Source: Methanosarcina horonobensis HB-1 = JCM 15518 (lineage in GTDB: Archaea; Halobacteriota; Methanosarcinia; Methanosarcinales; Methanosarcinaceae). Taken from it: DNA of 64,000 nt. Below, piece by piece: positions 53,019 through 61,326 of the stretch (position 1 is the first letter of the stretch; the number at the start of each line of letters is the position of its first letter). The notes under the pieces were generated by a model. That model saw only the letters and a program-made list of their open reading frames with translations. It was not told the DNA's origin and searched no databases. The stretch covers positions 3,327,036 through 3,391,035 of the forward strand of contig NZ_CP009516.1 in NCBI RefSeq assembly GCF_000970285.1, given 5' to 3'. The position numbers were made by a program, and so were the translations under genes.

Positions 53019-54956
53019 ATGACAAAAAACACTTCTCTTCATACAAAGAATTTTTTGGGTAACCTTCGCAATGTGGTTATTCGCTACAAGGATTTTTTAC
53101 TGGACCCTGGAACGTTATTTACTGTAGCAAGCGGTGTTTTGCTTATAATAGCAATAGCGGTTTATCCCCAAAACATGCTGTCAGATGGCAATAATACAGG
53201 TGAAGGTAACTGGTTATATCTATTATCGGCATTGACAGGATCTTCATTTATATGGTGGTCTGCCTATCAGGGAATTAAAGAAAGGGACTTCACTGCTGAT
53301 ATTCCGGTTACCATCGCAACAATTGCTGCTATTGCTATTGGGCAATATTCAGCTGCTGCTGTCGTAGCCGTGCTTTTACTTCTCGGCGGCATGCTGGAGG
53401 AGCTGGTCTCAGCGAGAGCAGGAAAAGCACTTGAATCACTGGCGAAACTGTTACCCGATAGAGTCACTGTTAGGCGCGATGGGCATGACATTTCAGTGCC
53501 TCTTGAAGATGTTCAGGTAGGAGATATAATTCTGGTCAAGTCCGGAGAACGTATCGCTGTTGACGGAACTGTCCTTTCAGGTACTGCCTCGGTAAATCAG
53601 GCTGCCATTACCGGAGAAAGCCTGCCTGTCGATAAACAATCTGGAGATACGGTTTTTGCAGGGACTCTTAACGAAACGGGCGCAATGGAAATACTGGCAA
53701 CAAAAGTTGGAAATGAAACGGCCCTTGGGCAAATCCACCGTTTAATTGAAGAAGCTCAGACACAGAAACCAAACGTAGAACGGCTTTTGAATCGGCATGC
53801 TAAAATTTACACGCCTACTGCAATTGTTTTAGGTGGCTTGCTCTGGTGGTGGAGTGGTGACATGATGCGAGCAATAACCATGCTAATTGTATTCTGTCCG
53901 TGCGTAATGGTACTTGCTACTCCTACAGCATTGGTAGCTTCGGTTGGTAATGCGGCGTTAAAAGGCAATCTCATTAAAAAAGGAGCTACTATAGAGTCTA
54001 TGGCAAAAATCGACACAGTTATTTTTGATAAAACCGGAACACTTACTTACGGTGAGCCAAAACTTGCCAGTATCACAGCATTAAAAAATAACAGTGATGA
54101 AAACTTATTACTATTAGCTGCTATTGCAGAAAAATTCAGTGAGCATCCATTTGGAAAAGCTATTGTCAAAGCTGCAGAAGAGAAAGGACTATCAATCCCG
54201 GACCCGGAGTCATTTGAATCCATATCAGGGATGGGAATTAGAGTTAAAACCAGTGGAAAGAATATCTTTGTAGGCCGCCCTAAACAACTGTTCGGGTTAA
54301 ACATTTCATACTCAGATGAAATTGAAAAAATAATTAAAGAGCAGTCTCAACAGGGTCGTAATGTAGTCATGATAGGGATTGAGAACGAAGTTGCCGGATT
54401 GTTAGCATTTGAGGATAAAATCAGGCCTGAGTCAAAAAAATCTATAGAGAATCTCCACAAACTCGGAATAAAGACAATAATGGTGACTGGCGACAGCAAA
54501 GCTGTAGCGGAAAGGATAGCTAAAAGTCTAGATATAAATGAGGTTTATGCCGAAGTAATGCCTCAAGAAAAGGTCGAAATTGTAAAACGTCTACAGTTGG
54601 GAGGTCATAAAGTAATCTTCGTCGGCGACGGCGTTAATGATGGTCCGGCACTTGTCACTGCTGATGTAGGGGTAGCAATGGGACTTACAGGAACAGATGT
54701 GGCAATAGAGACAGCAGAAGTCGGATTATTATCAGACGACCTTTTAAAAATTCCATACCTTATAAGCATCTCTAAGAAAGCCATAAATACTATCTGGCAA
54801 AACGTTGCTTTCTCGCTTAGTATACTCTCAATGGCAGTTATATTGACTATACCGGGAATACTAACACCAGTAACAGGAGCATTATTGCATGAACTATCAT
54901 CGATTCCAGTGATAATGAACTCTGCAAGGCTGATTACGTATAAACCTGAAGATTGA
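53019..54956 (+). CDS. Heavy-metal P1B-type ATPase
   Basis: The protein has about 645 residues. It shows the actuator motif AAITGESLPVDKQSGD, the metal-site helix VFCPCVMVLATPTALVAS with CPC, the phosphorylation motif DKTGTLTYGEP, the SEHPFGKAIV nucleotide-domain HP motif and GDGVNDGPAL. The last helix reads ALLHELSSIPVIMNSARL, which resembles the HEXS-type ending of other P1B classes rather than the usual Cu or Zn tails. There is no N-terminal metal-binding domain. It exports a metal ion from the cell; which one is open. ATG 53019 is preferred over an open extension to 52938. Confidence 0.92.
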   Translation: MTKNTSLHTKNFLGNLRNVVIRYKDFLLDPGTLFTVASGVLLIIAIAVYPQNMLSDGNNTGEGNWLYLLSALTGSSFIWWSAYQGIKERDFTADIPVTIATIAAIAIGQYSAAAVVAVLLLLGGMLEELVSARAGKALESLAKLLPDRVTVRRDGHDISVPLEDVQVGDIILVKSGERIAVDGTVLSGTASVNQAAITGESLPVDKQSGDTVFAGTLNETGAMEILATKVGNETALGQIHRLIEEAQTQKPNVERLLNRHAKIYTPTAIVLGGLLWWWSGDMMRAITMLIVFCPCVMVLATPTALVASVGNAALKGNLIKKGATIESMAKIDTVIFDKTGTLTYGEPKLASITALKNNSDENLLLLAAIAEKFSEHPFGKAIVKAAEEKGLSIPDPESFESISGMGIRVKTSGKNIFVGRPKQLFGLNISYSDEIEKIIKEQSQQGRNVVMIGIENEVAGLLAFEDKIRPESKKSIENLHKLGIKTIMVTGDSKAVAERIAKSLDINEVYAEVMPQEKVEIVKRLQLGGHKVIFVGDGVNDGPALVTADVGVAMGLTGTDVAIETAEVGLLSDDLLKIPYLISISKKAINTIWQNVAFSLSILSMAVILTIPGILTPVTGALLHELSSIPVIMNSARLITYKPED

Positions 54957-55095
54957 GAATGAGCGAAAAGTTCCTAAATATATTTTTTGTAAATCTTTCC
55001 AGGTGATTTCCACAATATCGGATTTCTAAAAAAGACGACATTTTTTTGCCTCTTCAGGATAAGAATTAAAAGATAGAATTAAAAAATTCCCTAAC

Positions 55096-55128
55096 ATGCA
55101 CAGGTTTTACTGTAATAAACCTGTGCAT
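55096..55128. terminator. 12-bp perfect hairpin after the CAT-like gene
   Basis: ATGCACAGGTTT (55096-55107) pairs exactly with AAACCTGTGCAT (55117-55128) around a 9-nt loop. On the minus strand a six-T run follows, so it may end the CAT gene. The P-type ATPase ends 140 bp away on the other strand. A decayed copy of the hairpin lies at 60820-60849. Confidence 0.55.
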
Positions 55129-55195
55129 TGTGAAGACATAACTTTAAGAAAAGTAAAAATTAGTGAACTGCCGGCCCTCCCATTACACTTATAAT

Positions 55196-55843
55196 CTACA
55201 CTTCATCCAGGTATCTCTGCAACTTATCCGCAAGTTTGCCAATATGAATACCATCAACAAATGCATGATGAACCTGGACTGCAAACGGCATCATCAATCT
55301 GCCTTCATTTTCATGATATTTTCCCCAATCAAATATGGGTTGAGCTTTTTCCCTGTTTCCGAAATCCGTATGCGAAATATGCGTAAATGTCATCCATGGC
55401 AGGGCAGAGAATTGATATACATCGTTTTCTACAGGGCCTGTAAAATGTTCTTTTTGATTTTCCGCTGTTAAGGTTGCCAGTTGTACAAACTTCTCAATCG
55501 TATCCTGCATGGGTACATTTACTACCTTAAATAATTCCGTTTCTTTATCCAGATATGTAAATGAGGTATCAATGGACTCATATAACACAACTTCACCATC
55601 AAGAAAACGATACCGAAACTCTTCGACTTCATTTGCGCATTTCGTAACAGCAAATATAAACGCCATCGTAAACGGCCAGTTATTCTCTTTAACGTGCTTT
55701 TTAAAATTCGTCACATCAAGTTCAAAACTCACACAATATTGAGGCTGCACCGCACTCCTGTATATTTGACAATACTCTTTTCTCTTCCATATTTCAAAAT
55801 CTATTATCTGGTACTTGTTTCCCAAATTTACACCTTCGCTCAA
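55196..55843 (-). CDS. Chloramphenicol acetyltransferase-like protein (intact copy)
   Basis: This 215-residue protein has the CAT family layout: ends of the sheet at YCVSFELDVTNFKKHVKENN, then FTMAFIFAVTKCANEVEEFR, and the catalytic HHAFVDG motif (residues about 192-198) near the C-terminus, where the His deprotonates the acceptor. The length equals that of type A CAT enzymes (about 215-220). Resistance or another acyl transfer is possible. Three broken relatives are found at 52436, 60004 and 60820. Base composition is low in G+C, like its neighbours in this island. Confidence 0.88.
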   Translation of the reverse strand: MSEGVNLGNKYQIIDFEIWKRKEYCQIYRSAVQPQYCVSFELDVTNFKKHVKENNWPFTMAFIFAVTKCANEVEEFRYRFLDGEVVLYESIDTSFTYLDKETELFKVVNVPMQDTIEKFVQLATLTAENQKEHFTGPVENDVYQFSALPWMTFTHISHTDFGNREKAQPIFDWGKYHENEGRLMMPFAVQVHHAFVDGIHIGKLADKLQRYLDEV

Positions 55844-56075
55844 TATAATCTACATTATAATATATTTCCTTTTTAGTTTCACGACCTATTTTTTGCTATG
55901 GATCTCATAAATTACCGTTTCCTTAAGCGGTTTTTCCGTGGAAGCGCTCTGGAGGGTCTGTAAGAAATCAAACTCAAAACAGAAGGATAAGCCGAAGGAA
56001 AAAGAAAAGCCTTTCATGAGCTTTAGAAGAGCTACGGATTTAAGCTATTAATGTTAATATTATCCAAGTGTGACT

Positions 56076-56858
56076 ATGGATGAAACAGTGAAAAAAATAA
56101 TCACTTATTTATTTTTAATATTCTTATTGATAGCATTAAGTGGACTATACGTTGTTGAGATAAATCTAAGAGACTGGAGGGCTGACGAATTAAGACCACA
56201 TTACGAATATACGGTTAAAATAAGTGGCCTTTCAGGAACTGAAGTATTGGGAACAACCAAAATTTTAGTTCCAATTCCTGCAACAAAAGAAGGAGTTTTT
56301 GCAATCACACCTTCTCAGGAAGAACCATCTTTTTTCAAAAGTCTCCTACAAGAGCATGTTTTCCACACGCCAGAGAAGTACATAAGAGGAATATATTTTG
56401 AAAATACTACTGAGTCACTCGACAATAAATCACTCAATGGAAACTGGACGACTTCTATTGTAAATATCAAACATGGTCCTATGCTAGAATTTAGGACAAA
56501 CGAATCTGTTCTTGCAGATATTTCCTTCTCAAAGATTGTGGTATTGGAACAGATGAACAATGAAGACCCTATTAATGAAAACAGTCCTATTTTATATCCG
56601 ATTGCAAGTGAAGCATCATTAGTAGAAGAAGATTATCAATACTTTCGATTAATGTCCCGAGTAATCACATATGAAACTTATATTGAAATGAGTGATAATA
56701 TCAACAGTAAGGCCATAAAATTTGATATTAGCCTTGAAGTCTATCCAGATGTTACTGAACGCGATGGAGAGAAAGGCACTTATAAAAATAAATTGGACGT
56801 TGTTGTTGCCGAATCTGGCGAATTTAAAAAGAATGCCACAATTGAAACATATTTCTAA
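56076..56858 (+). CDS. Membrane-anchored extracytoplasmic protein of unknown function
   Basis: This protein of about 260 residues begins with a single hydrophobic helix (KIITYLFLIFLLIALSGLYV) followed by a long polar domain rich in beta-like segments (HYEYTVKISGLSGTEVLG, FRLMSRVITYETYIEMSD, IKFDISLEVYPDV). Several N-glycosylation-type sequons (NTT, NWT, NES) fit an external location. I do not recognise the family. An in-frame GTG at 56070 is an alternative start. It stands alone in the same direction as the P-type ATPase but far from it. Confidence 0.68.
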   Translation: MDETVKKIITYLFLIFLLIALSGLYVVEINLRDWRADELRPHYEYTVKISGLSGTEVLGTTKILVPIPATKEGVFAITPSQEEPSFFKSLLQEHVFHTPEKYIRGIYFENTTESLDNKSLNGNWTTSIVNIKHGPMLEFRTNESVLADISFSKIVVLEQMNNEDPINENSPILYPIASEASLVEEDYQYFRLMSRVITYETYIEMSDNINSKAIKFDISLEVYPDVTERDGEKGTYKNKLDVVVAESGEFKKNATIETYF

Positions 56859-57156
56859 CTTATTTTTATTCGATGAATTTGGATAGATAGGTTTCTATAT
56901 CCTTATCCGGGCTGAAATAGTCTTCCAGGCTGTCTGGCTAAGATCGAAATCTCCTATCTTTAGGTTTCTTTAATCCTGTATTATCCGACAGTCTCTATAT
57001 AAATCTTAGAAGAAAATGGCTCCCTCAAGCCAGGTTGACACTATTTGATCAGAAGCAATGAAATCAAATGCTTTTGACATGATAATATTTGGCTTTTGGA
57101 TCTATCATAATTGCCATAAATTTCTCAAAAAATTAATTCAGGTATTCCTTCTTTAT
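56859..57156. other. Intergenic region with no gene seen
   Basis: About 300 bp between a plus-strand gene and the minus-strand GNAT gene. No hairpin or repeat stood out. Confidence 0.4.
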
Positions 57157-57768
57157 TTATAGTTTTAATTGAGTGTCCGTAACATGCTTCTCTTTGTAGG
57201 GAAATTGCTTTTCAAAATCCTCCAGCTCTTCGTTTTCTATTCTAAAAACCTCGTCCTCATAAAATTTTCCTGAAATGCCCCTCAAGCTACCATCGTAGAG
57301 TTCTAATGCCATAAATGCATCAAAATTATCGCCCCAGGATGTCCGGATATCATATTCTTTAGCATTGACAAAACCAAAACGATGATAATAGTCGGAATTT
57401 CCAAAAATAATTATACCCTTATATCCAAGCTGCCTTGCCCTTTCGATAGAATGATTCATTAATAAAGAACCGATCCCCTGCTTTTGATATGATGGCAATA
57501 CTGTTAATGGGCCCATACATAAAACTTCGAATTCTTTATTTTCCTCATTCAGGACCTTAGCTCTTGAATAAATAATATTGCCGACGATTGTATCCTTATC
57601 ACATGCAACAAAATCCAGTTCTTTTACAAATGCAGGTACTTTTCTTATTTTATGCACTACAAGATGTTCATCACATCCCGGTTTGTATAAATCCCAGAAT
57701 GCTTCTCTTGTCATGTATTCTACAATTTTGAAGTCCTTTTCTTCTTCCAATCTGATAGAAATGTTCAT
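57157..57768 (-). CDS. GNAT family N-acetyltransferase
   Basis: This protein of about 203 residues has GNAT motif A (CMGPLTVLPSYQKQGIGSLL, with the acetyl-CoA loop QKQGIG), then ARQLGYKGIIIFGNSDYYHR and the strand region FGFVNAKEYD. It resembles the YhbS-like group. ATG 57768 is preferred because AAGGAG lies upstream; the open frame extends to 57810. The substrate is unknown. Its neighbours (hydrolase, pentapeptide protein) suggest an acquired gene in the low-GC island. Confidence 0.85.
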   Translation of the reverse strand: MNISIRLEEEKDFKIVEYMTREAFWDLYKPGCDEHLVVHKIRKVPAFVKELDFVACDKDTIVGNIIYSRAKVLNEENKEFEVLCMGPLTVLPSYQKQGIGSLLMNHSIERARQLGYKGIIIFGNSDYYHRFGFVNAKEYDIRTSWGDNFDAFMALELYDGSLRGISGKFYEDEVFRIENEELEDFEKQFPYKEKHVTDTQLKL

Positions 57769-57824
57769 TGTCGTTTTCTCCTTGCTTCTAAAATAAATCC
57801 GTATCTGCAATGAATGAAATATAA

Positions 57825-57998
57825 TTACTCCACTTTCACATCAAAATTAAAATCTTTTACTCTATTTGTTTGTGTCTGGTTTTCTGAAATAACCCCATAG
57901 TTCAACTTAAGGAGATCTTCCCATTTCTCAGCCTGCCAATCCCCAACAACCTTTGGAAATGGGTTAGTTAAATGCTCAATTCCACATGGTTTAAGAGG
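57825..57998 (-). pseudogene. Probable C-terminal coding remnant of unknown gene
   Basis: The minus-strand frame between two stops reads like real protein (VVGDWQAEKWEDLLKLNYGV, then NRVKDFNFDVKVE) and ends at TAA 57825. It has no start codon and overlaps the stop of the hydrolase by a few bases. I cannot name the family. It may be the tail of a gene whose front was lost when the hydrolase gene arrived or decayed. Confidence 0.4.
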
Positions 57999-59037
57999 CG
58001 GATTCGGTTACAAATTCTCTCACAAGCACCCTCGTCCCGTTCATTTGAGATAACATTCCATGGCCACTAGTATCATATAATACCAGTTGCGATTGGTTTA
58101 TTTTACTGTGAGCATTTTCCGCATGTTTGTAACTTACCAGCGCATCATCTTTAGCGTGGATAATTAATGTTGGTGCACGAAGATTACCTGCAGGTACGGT
58201 ATAAAATTCAATCATTTTTTCATCGTTTACGGTGCCTTTATATCTTTGAGACATCGGATGCATGATATCAAGCATTTCCTGTGCCAGTTCTTTCTGTTCC
58301 GGATTAAATGTTTCGTATACTTCTGTTGGAATACCCATCAGGTTCAGAATTGCAGGTTGAAAAAATCTTGTGAAGAGCCAGTATACATAATCAGATTGCT
58401 GGATAATGTGAATAATACTAACATAAAAAGGATCCTGGTCGCCTGGTGCCGGACCCATACTTACAGCAGAAATCAATATTAATGCTGAGCATCTGTCAGG
58501 ATAGTCGTTTGCAAACTGAGTGGCTGACGGACCTCCAGCTGATGCTCCTACAACAATTACTTTATCTATGCTTAAATTGTCCAGAAGATTTTTATAAGCA
58601 GTGGCTTGCAATTCAATTGAAGCATTATCCGGAATGGATGATCGAAGATAGCCATATCGTGAAACCGAGATAAATTTATAGTCATCCCCGAAAAATACTT
58701 TGCCCACCCAGAGTCCCTGATCATAACCTCCTCCTGCGCCATGTAGCAATAAGACAGGCTTCCCTTCTCCCTCTACAGTATACTCAATATCTCCATATTC
58801 TGTTTTCAAAATAGTACTGTTCGCAATCAATTGCTTTTCTGCTTCCGTCATCGTCTCGTGGTAATTCGGATAAGTTAGAGCAATTAGAATAACAGTTGAA
58901 CAAATTAAAAATGCCAATATAATTAGTAAAATATTCCTGCTTCTTTTTTTAACTTCTTTCAAGAATACCACTTCTAATTTGTAGTCACTATACCCAGGCT
59001 TAAGTCCAGGCATATTTGCAACCCTTAAACTTCTCAA
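57991..59037 (-). CDS. Membrane-anchored alpha/beta hydrolase
   Basis: This 348-residue protein has an N-terminal membrane anchor (ILLIILAFLICSTVILIAL) and an alpha/beta-hydrolase domain. The oxyanion HG motif (VLLLHGAGGGYDQG), the nucleophile elbow VVGASAGGPSA (Ser of GASAG) and the catalytic His in DTSGHGMLSQM can be read; the acid is likely the Asp in HAKDDALVSY. It is an esterase or lipase-like enzyme with unknown substrate, acting at the cell surface. The start could also be internal, near residues 23-30; no good ribosome site was found. Confidence 0.85.
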   Translation of the reverse strand: MRSLRVANMPGLKPGYSDYKLEVVFLKEVKKRSRNILLIILAFLICSTVILIALTYPNYHETMTEAEKQLIANSTILKTEYGDIEYTVEGEGKPVLLLHGAGGGYDQGLWVGKVFFGDDYKFISVSRYGYLRSSIPDNASIELQATAYKNLLDNLSIDKVIVVGASAGGPSATQFANDYPDRCSALILISAVSMGPAPGDQDPFYVSIIHIIQQSDYVYWLFTRFFQPAILNLMGIPTEVYETFNPEQKELAQEMLDIMHPMSQRYKGTVNDEKMIEFYTVPAGNLRAPTLIIHAKDDALVSYKHAENAHSKINQSQLVLYDTSGHGMLSQMNGTRVLVREFVTESAS

Positions 59038-59334
59038 TTATGAATATTGTTCAGCAATTTATTTCTCAACAACTTTCAAACCATCTAATAGTAAATTCTC
59101 TACATAATATCCCATAACTCACACCCATTATAATTATTCCGACCTTTATAGAAAACTCAAAAATGTAACTTTTGATTGAAAAATTTTCGTACGACATTAA
59201 CGACATTATCTTGTTGGCATGACAATAAGAAGTTCTTTAAAAACAGGACCGGAAAAAATATAGGTGTGGCCTACCAGTGAGTAAGTCCTATATTGTATAA
59301 TCATTTGGAAACATCAATATCTGGAGATGGAAGC

Positions 59335-59940
59335 ATGTTGGAAAGCAGAATTATTGCCGCACAATCTGATGACAGTTATATAGAAAGGATGCGCTTTGAA
59401 GGCGAGATGCTTTCGGACGTCGATATCGCAAGGATAGAATTTGAATCGATACAGTTTATACAATGCCAGTTCAGCAAATGTAATTTTTCAAAAGCCAGCT
59501 TTTACAATTCGGTGTTTGATAACTGCAATTTTGCAAATTGCAGTTTTATGGAAAGCTACTGGAAAGGCTCTAAAATATTAACGTGCAAAGGCGATGGCAG
59601 CAACTTCAGCAAGAGCCACATGAAAGAAACCTCTTTAGCTGACGGTTCCTTTCGATATGCAGATTTTTCAAGTTCTGTATTGGAGAGCTGCGCCATTCAT
59701 GACTGCAATTTCACGGAAGCCTTCTTGTCCGAGATTCGATTAAAGAAGCCCACGCTGAAAGCGGTTAATTTCACAGGAGCGGATTTCTTTAAAACCTTAC
59801 TCAAAGGCATCGACTTATCGGACTGTATAATTGACGGGATTACAGTATCCGATACACGCAATGAACTCAGAGGAGCTATAGTCAATGCCGGGCAAGCAAT
59901 AGAACTTGCTGCGCAGACTCTGGGAATAAAAATTGTGTAA
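59335..59940 (+). CDS. Pentapeptide-repeat protein (Qnr/McbG-like)
   Basis: The protein has about 201 residues. It shows consecutive pentapeptide repeats with the central Phe/Leu pattern: FIQCQFSKCNFSKASFYNSV, FDNCNFANCSFMESY, FRYADFSSSVLESCAIHDCN and VNFTGADFFKTLLKGIDLSD. This builds a right-handed quadrilateral beta-helix. Members of this fold such as Qnr and McbG protect DNA gyrase by mimicking DNA; whether this one does is inference. ATG 59335 has GGAG before it. The gene is typical of low-GC bacteria and likely acquired. Confidence 0.85.
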   Translation: MLESRIIAAQSDDSYIERMRFEGEMLSDVDIARIEFESIQFIQCQFSKCNFSKASFYNSVFDNCNFANCSFMESYWKGSKILTCKGDGSNFSKSHMKETSLADGSFRYADFSSSVLESCAIHDCNFTEAFLSEIRLKKPTLKAVNFTGADFFKTLLKGIDLSDCIIDGITVSDTRNELRGAIVNAGQAIELAAQTLGIKIV

Positions 59941-60003
59941 GGCATTGACTCACTCACATAAATCAAAGGAGAAATAAATGGATCTGTCCAGTGTCTTACA
60001 AGT

Positions 60004-60270
60004 CCTGTAAAATGTTCTTTTTGATTTTCTGCCGTTACGGTTGCCAGTTGTACAAACTTCTCAACATATCCTGCATGGGTACATTTACTACCTTAAATAA
60101 TTCCGCTTCTTTATCCAGATATGTAAATGAGGTGTCAATGGATTCGTATAACACAACTTCACCATCAAGAAAACGATACCGAAATTCCTCGATTTTATTT
60201 GCGCATTTCGTAACAGCAAATATAAATGCCATCGTAAATGGCCAGCTGTTTTCTTTAACGTGCTTTTTTT
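60004..60270 (-). pseudogene. 5'/middle fragment of a CAT-like gene, copy B
   Basis: About 265 bp match the middle of the intact CAT gene (55436 to about 55700), same strand. The match begins at CCTGTAAAATG, right where copy A stops, and ends near AACGTGCTTTTT. A small deletion near 60065 and several substitutions break the frame. The N- and C-terminal ends are absent here. A and B look like the two halves of one interrupted gene. Confidence 0.8.
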
Positions 60271-60305
60271 GAAATATTACCCTTTAGTGAGGCAGAACGA
60301 TATAT

Positions 60306-60333
60306 ATTAATAGGACATTAACCTTCTATTAAT
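60306..60333. promoter_or_regulatory. Inverted repeat over the antitoxin promoter
   Basis: Perfect 8-bp arms ATTAATAG (60306-60313) and CTATTAAT (60326-60333) with a 12-bp spacer overlap the A/T-rich TATA region, 12 bp before ATG 60345. Antitoxins often autoregulate through such sites. Confidence 0.55.
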
Positions 60334-60344
60334 GTGGTATATAT

Positions 60345-60584
60345 ATGGTTCAAGCGATAATAAACATTGATGAGCGAACTAATCGAGTTTTGAATATTAT
60401 CAAGGCTAAATACGGTTTAAAAGACAAAAGTGCTGCTATTAATAAAATGGCTGAAGAGTATGAAGAAGAGATTTTAGAGCCAGAGTTAAAGCCTGAGTAC
60501 ATTGAAAAATTGAAGAAAATAGAAAAACAGGAAGCTATAGAAGTAGGCACAGTTGAAAACTTAAGAAAACGATATGGTCTTTGA
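60345..60584 (+). CDS. DUF2683-type antitoxin
   Basis: This 79-residue protein matches, from memory, the DUF2683 family common in Methanosarcina: a short N-terminal strand (MVQAIINIDERTNRVLNIIK) and a helical KDKSAAINKMAEEYEEEILE segment, ending with VENLRKRYGL. The first part resembles ribbon-helix-helix-type DNA-binding antitoxins, and the tail wraps the toxin. A gutted RelE-type toxin follows 5 bp downstream, and the upstream inverted repeat looks like its operator. Alone it would no longer neutralise a cognate toxin from this locus. Confidence 0.8.
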   Translation: MVQAIINIDERTNRVLNIIKAKYGLKDKSAAINKMAEEYEEEILEPELKPEYIEKLKKIEKQEAIEVGTVENLRKRYGL

Positions 60585-60589
60585 TTTTT

Positions 60590-60732
60590 ATGTATTTTTT
60601 AAAAATCAGATCGGAACTTGATAGTAAAAAAGAGTGCATATCGATAAACATTTTGCATTAGTCTTCTCTATTGATGAGGAATCAAAGACTGTAACCCTGG
60701 AAGATTACGATCATCACGATAAAATATACTGA
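60590..60732 (+). pseudogene. RelE-type toxin with internal deletion
   Basis: The start (ATG 60590, MYFLKIRSELDSKK) and the last 32 codons (HIDKHFALVFSIDEESKTVT, ending EDYDHHDKIY) of a RelE/ParE-type toxin are visible. The middle, about 40-50 residues including the core strands, is missing, and the frames of the two ends differ. It sits 5 bp after the antitoxin gene, where a complete toxin would be expected. The toxin is inactive. Confidence 0.75.
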
Positions 60733-60819
60733 CTTCGAAATTTTGTTTATTTTTATGGCAGCCCATTGGAAACTTCTTTTGTGTGTCCAGAGGAATAGCC
60801 TGTTTTTCCTGTTTCATTG

Positions 60820-61118
60820 ATGCACAGATTTTAAAGTAAACCTATGTATTTTGAAGACACAACTTTAAGAAAAGTAAAAATTAGTGACCTACTGATCCTC
60901 CCATTATGCTTATAATCTACACTTCATCCAAGTATCTCTGCAGCTTATCCGCAAGTTTGCCAATATGAATACCATCAACAAATGCATGATGAACCTAGAC
61001 TGCAAACGGCATCATAAATTTGCCTTCTCTCTCATGATATTTACCCAAATCAAATATAGGCTGCGCTTTTTCCCTGTTTCCAAAATCCGTGTGCGAAATA
61101 TGTGTAAATGTTATCCAC
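60820..61118 (-). pseudogene. 3' fragment of a CAT-like gene with flank, copy C
   Basis: The match to the intact CAT locus starts in the downstream hairpin (decayed copy ATGCACAGAT, 60820-60849) and runs through the flank and about 225 bp of the 3' coding part to ATCCAC near 61118. There the homology stops and jumps to TTACCGTTTCC, a sequence also found at 55912, upstream of the intact CAT start. Copy C therefore looks like a CAT locus with an internal deletion of about 500 bp. Confidence 0.75.
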
Positions 61119-61128
61119 TTACCGTTTC

Positions 61129-61150
61129 CTTAAGTGGTTTTTATTGGGAA
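61129..61150. repeat. Short repeat shared with the CAT upstream flank (55912-55934)
   Basis: TACCGTTTCCTTAAGTGG plus T residues occurs here and, with one change, at 55912-55934 just upstream of the intact CAT gene. It supports a shared origin of the two loci. Confidence 0.6.
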
Positions 61151-61244
61151 TTCTCTTGATGACAATTTCTTATTCATCCCAAACAAATTTTAGCCTCCGT
61201 CATGTACCTAATATTTCTCTAGAAAATATTCTGAAACAAACTAA

Positions 61245-61298
61245 CAGTTATTTACTAACCAATAGTTATTTAATTGTCAATAGTTATATCATAACTTA
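61245..61298. promoter_or_regulatory. Three 18-bp AGTTAT repeats upstream of the ferredoxin-TetR pair
   Basis: Units starting CAGTTATTTACT (61245), TAGTTATTTAAT (61263) and TAGTTATATCAT (61281) are spaced exactly 18 bp apart. The last contains a perfect inverted repeat AGTTAT-ATC-ATAACT (61282-61296). The array ends 29 bp before ATG 61327. Regular spacing suggests a regulator site, most simply for the TetR protein encoded downstream. Confidence 0.5.
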
Positions 61299-61326
61299 GA
61301 GTTACGCAATTGATGGAGTAAATAAA

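Noticed and set aside
59991-60272. 93-codon plus-strand frame
   Set aside because: It is the complement of the CAT-like fragment (copy B), not a gene.
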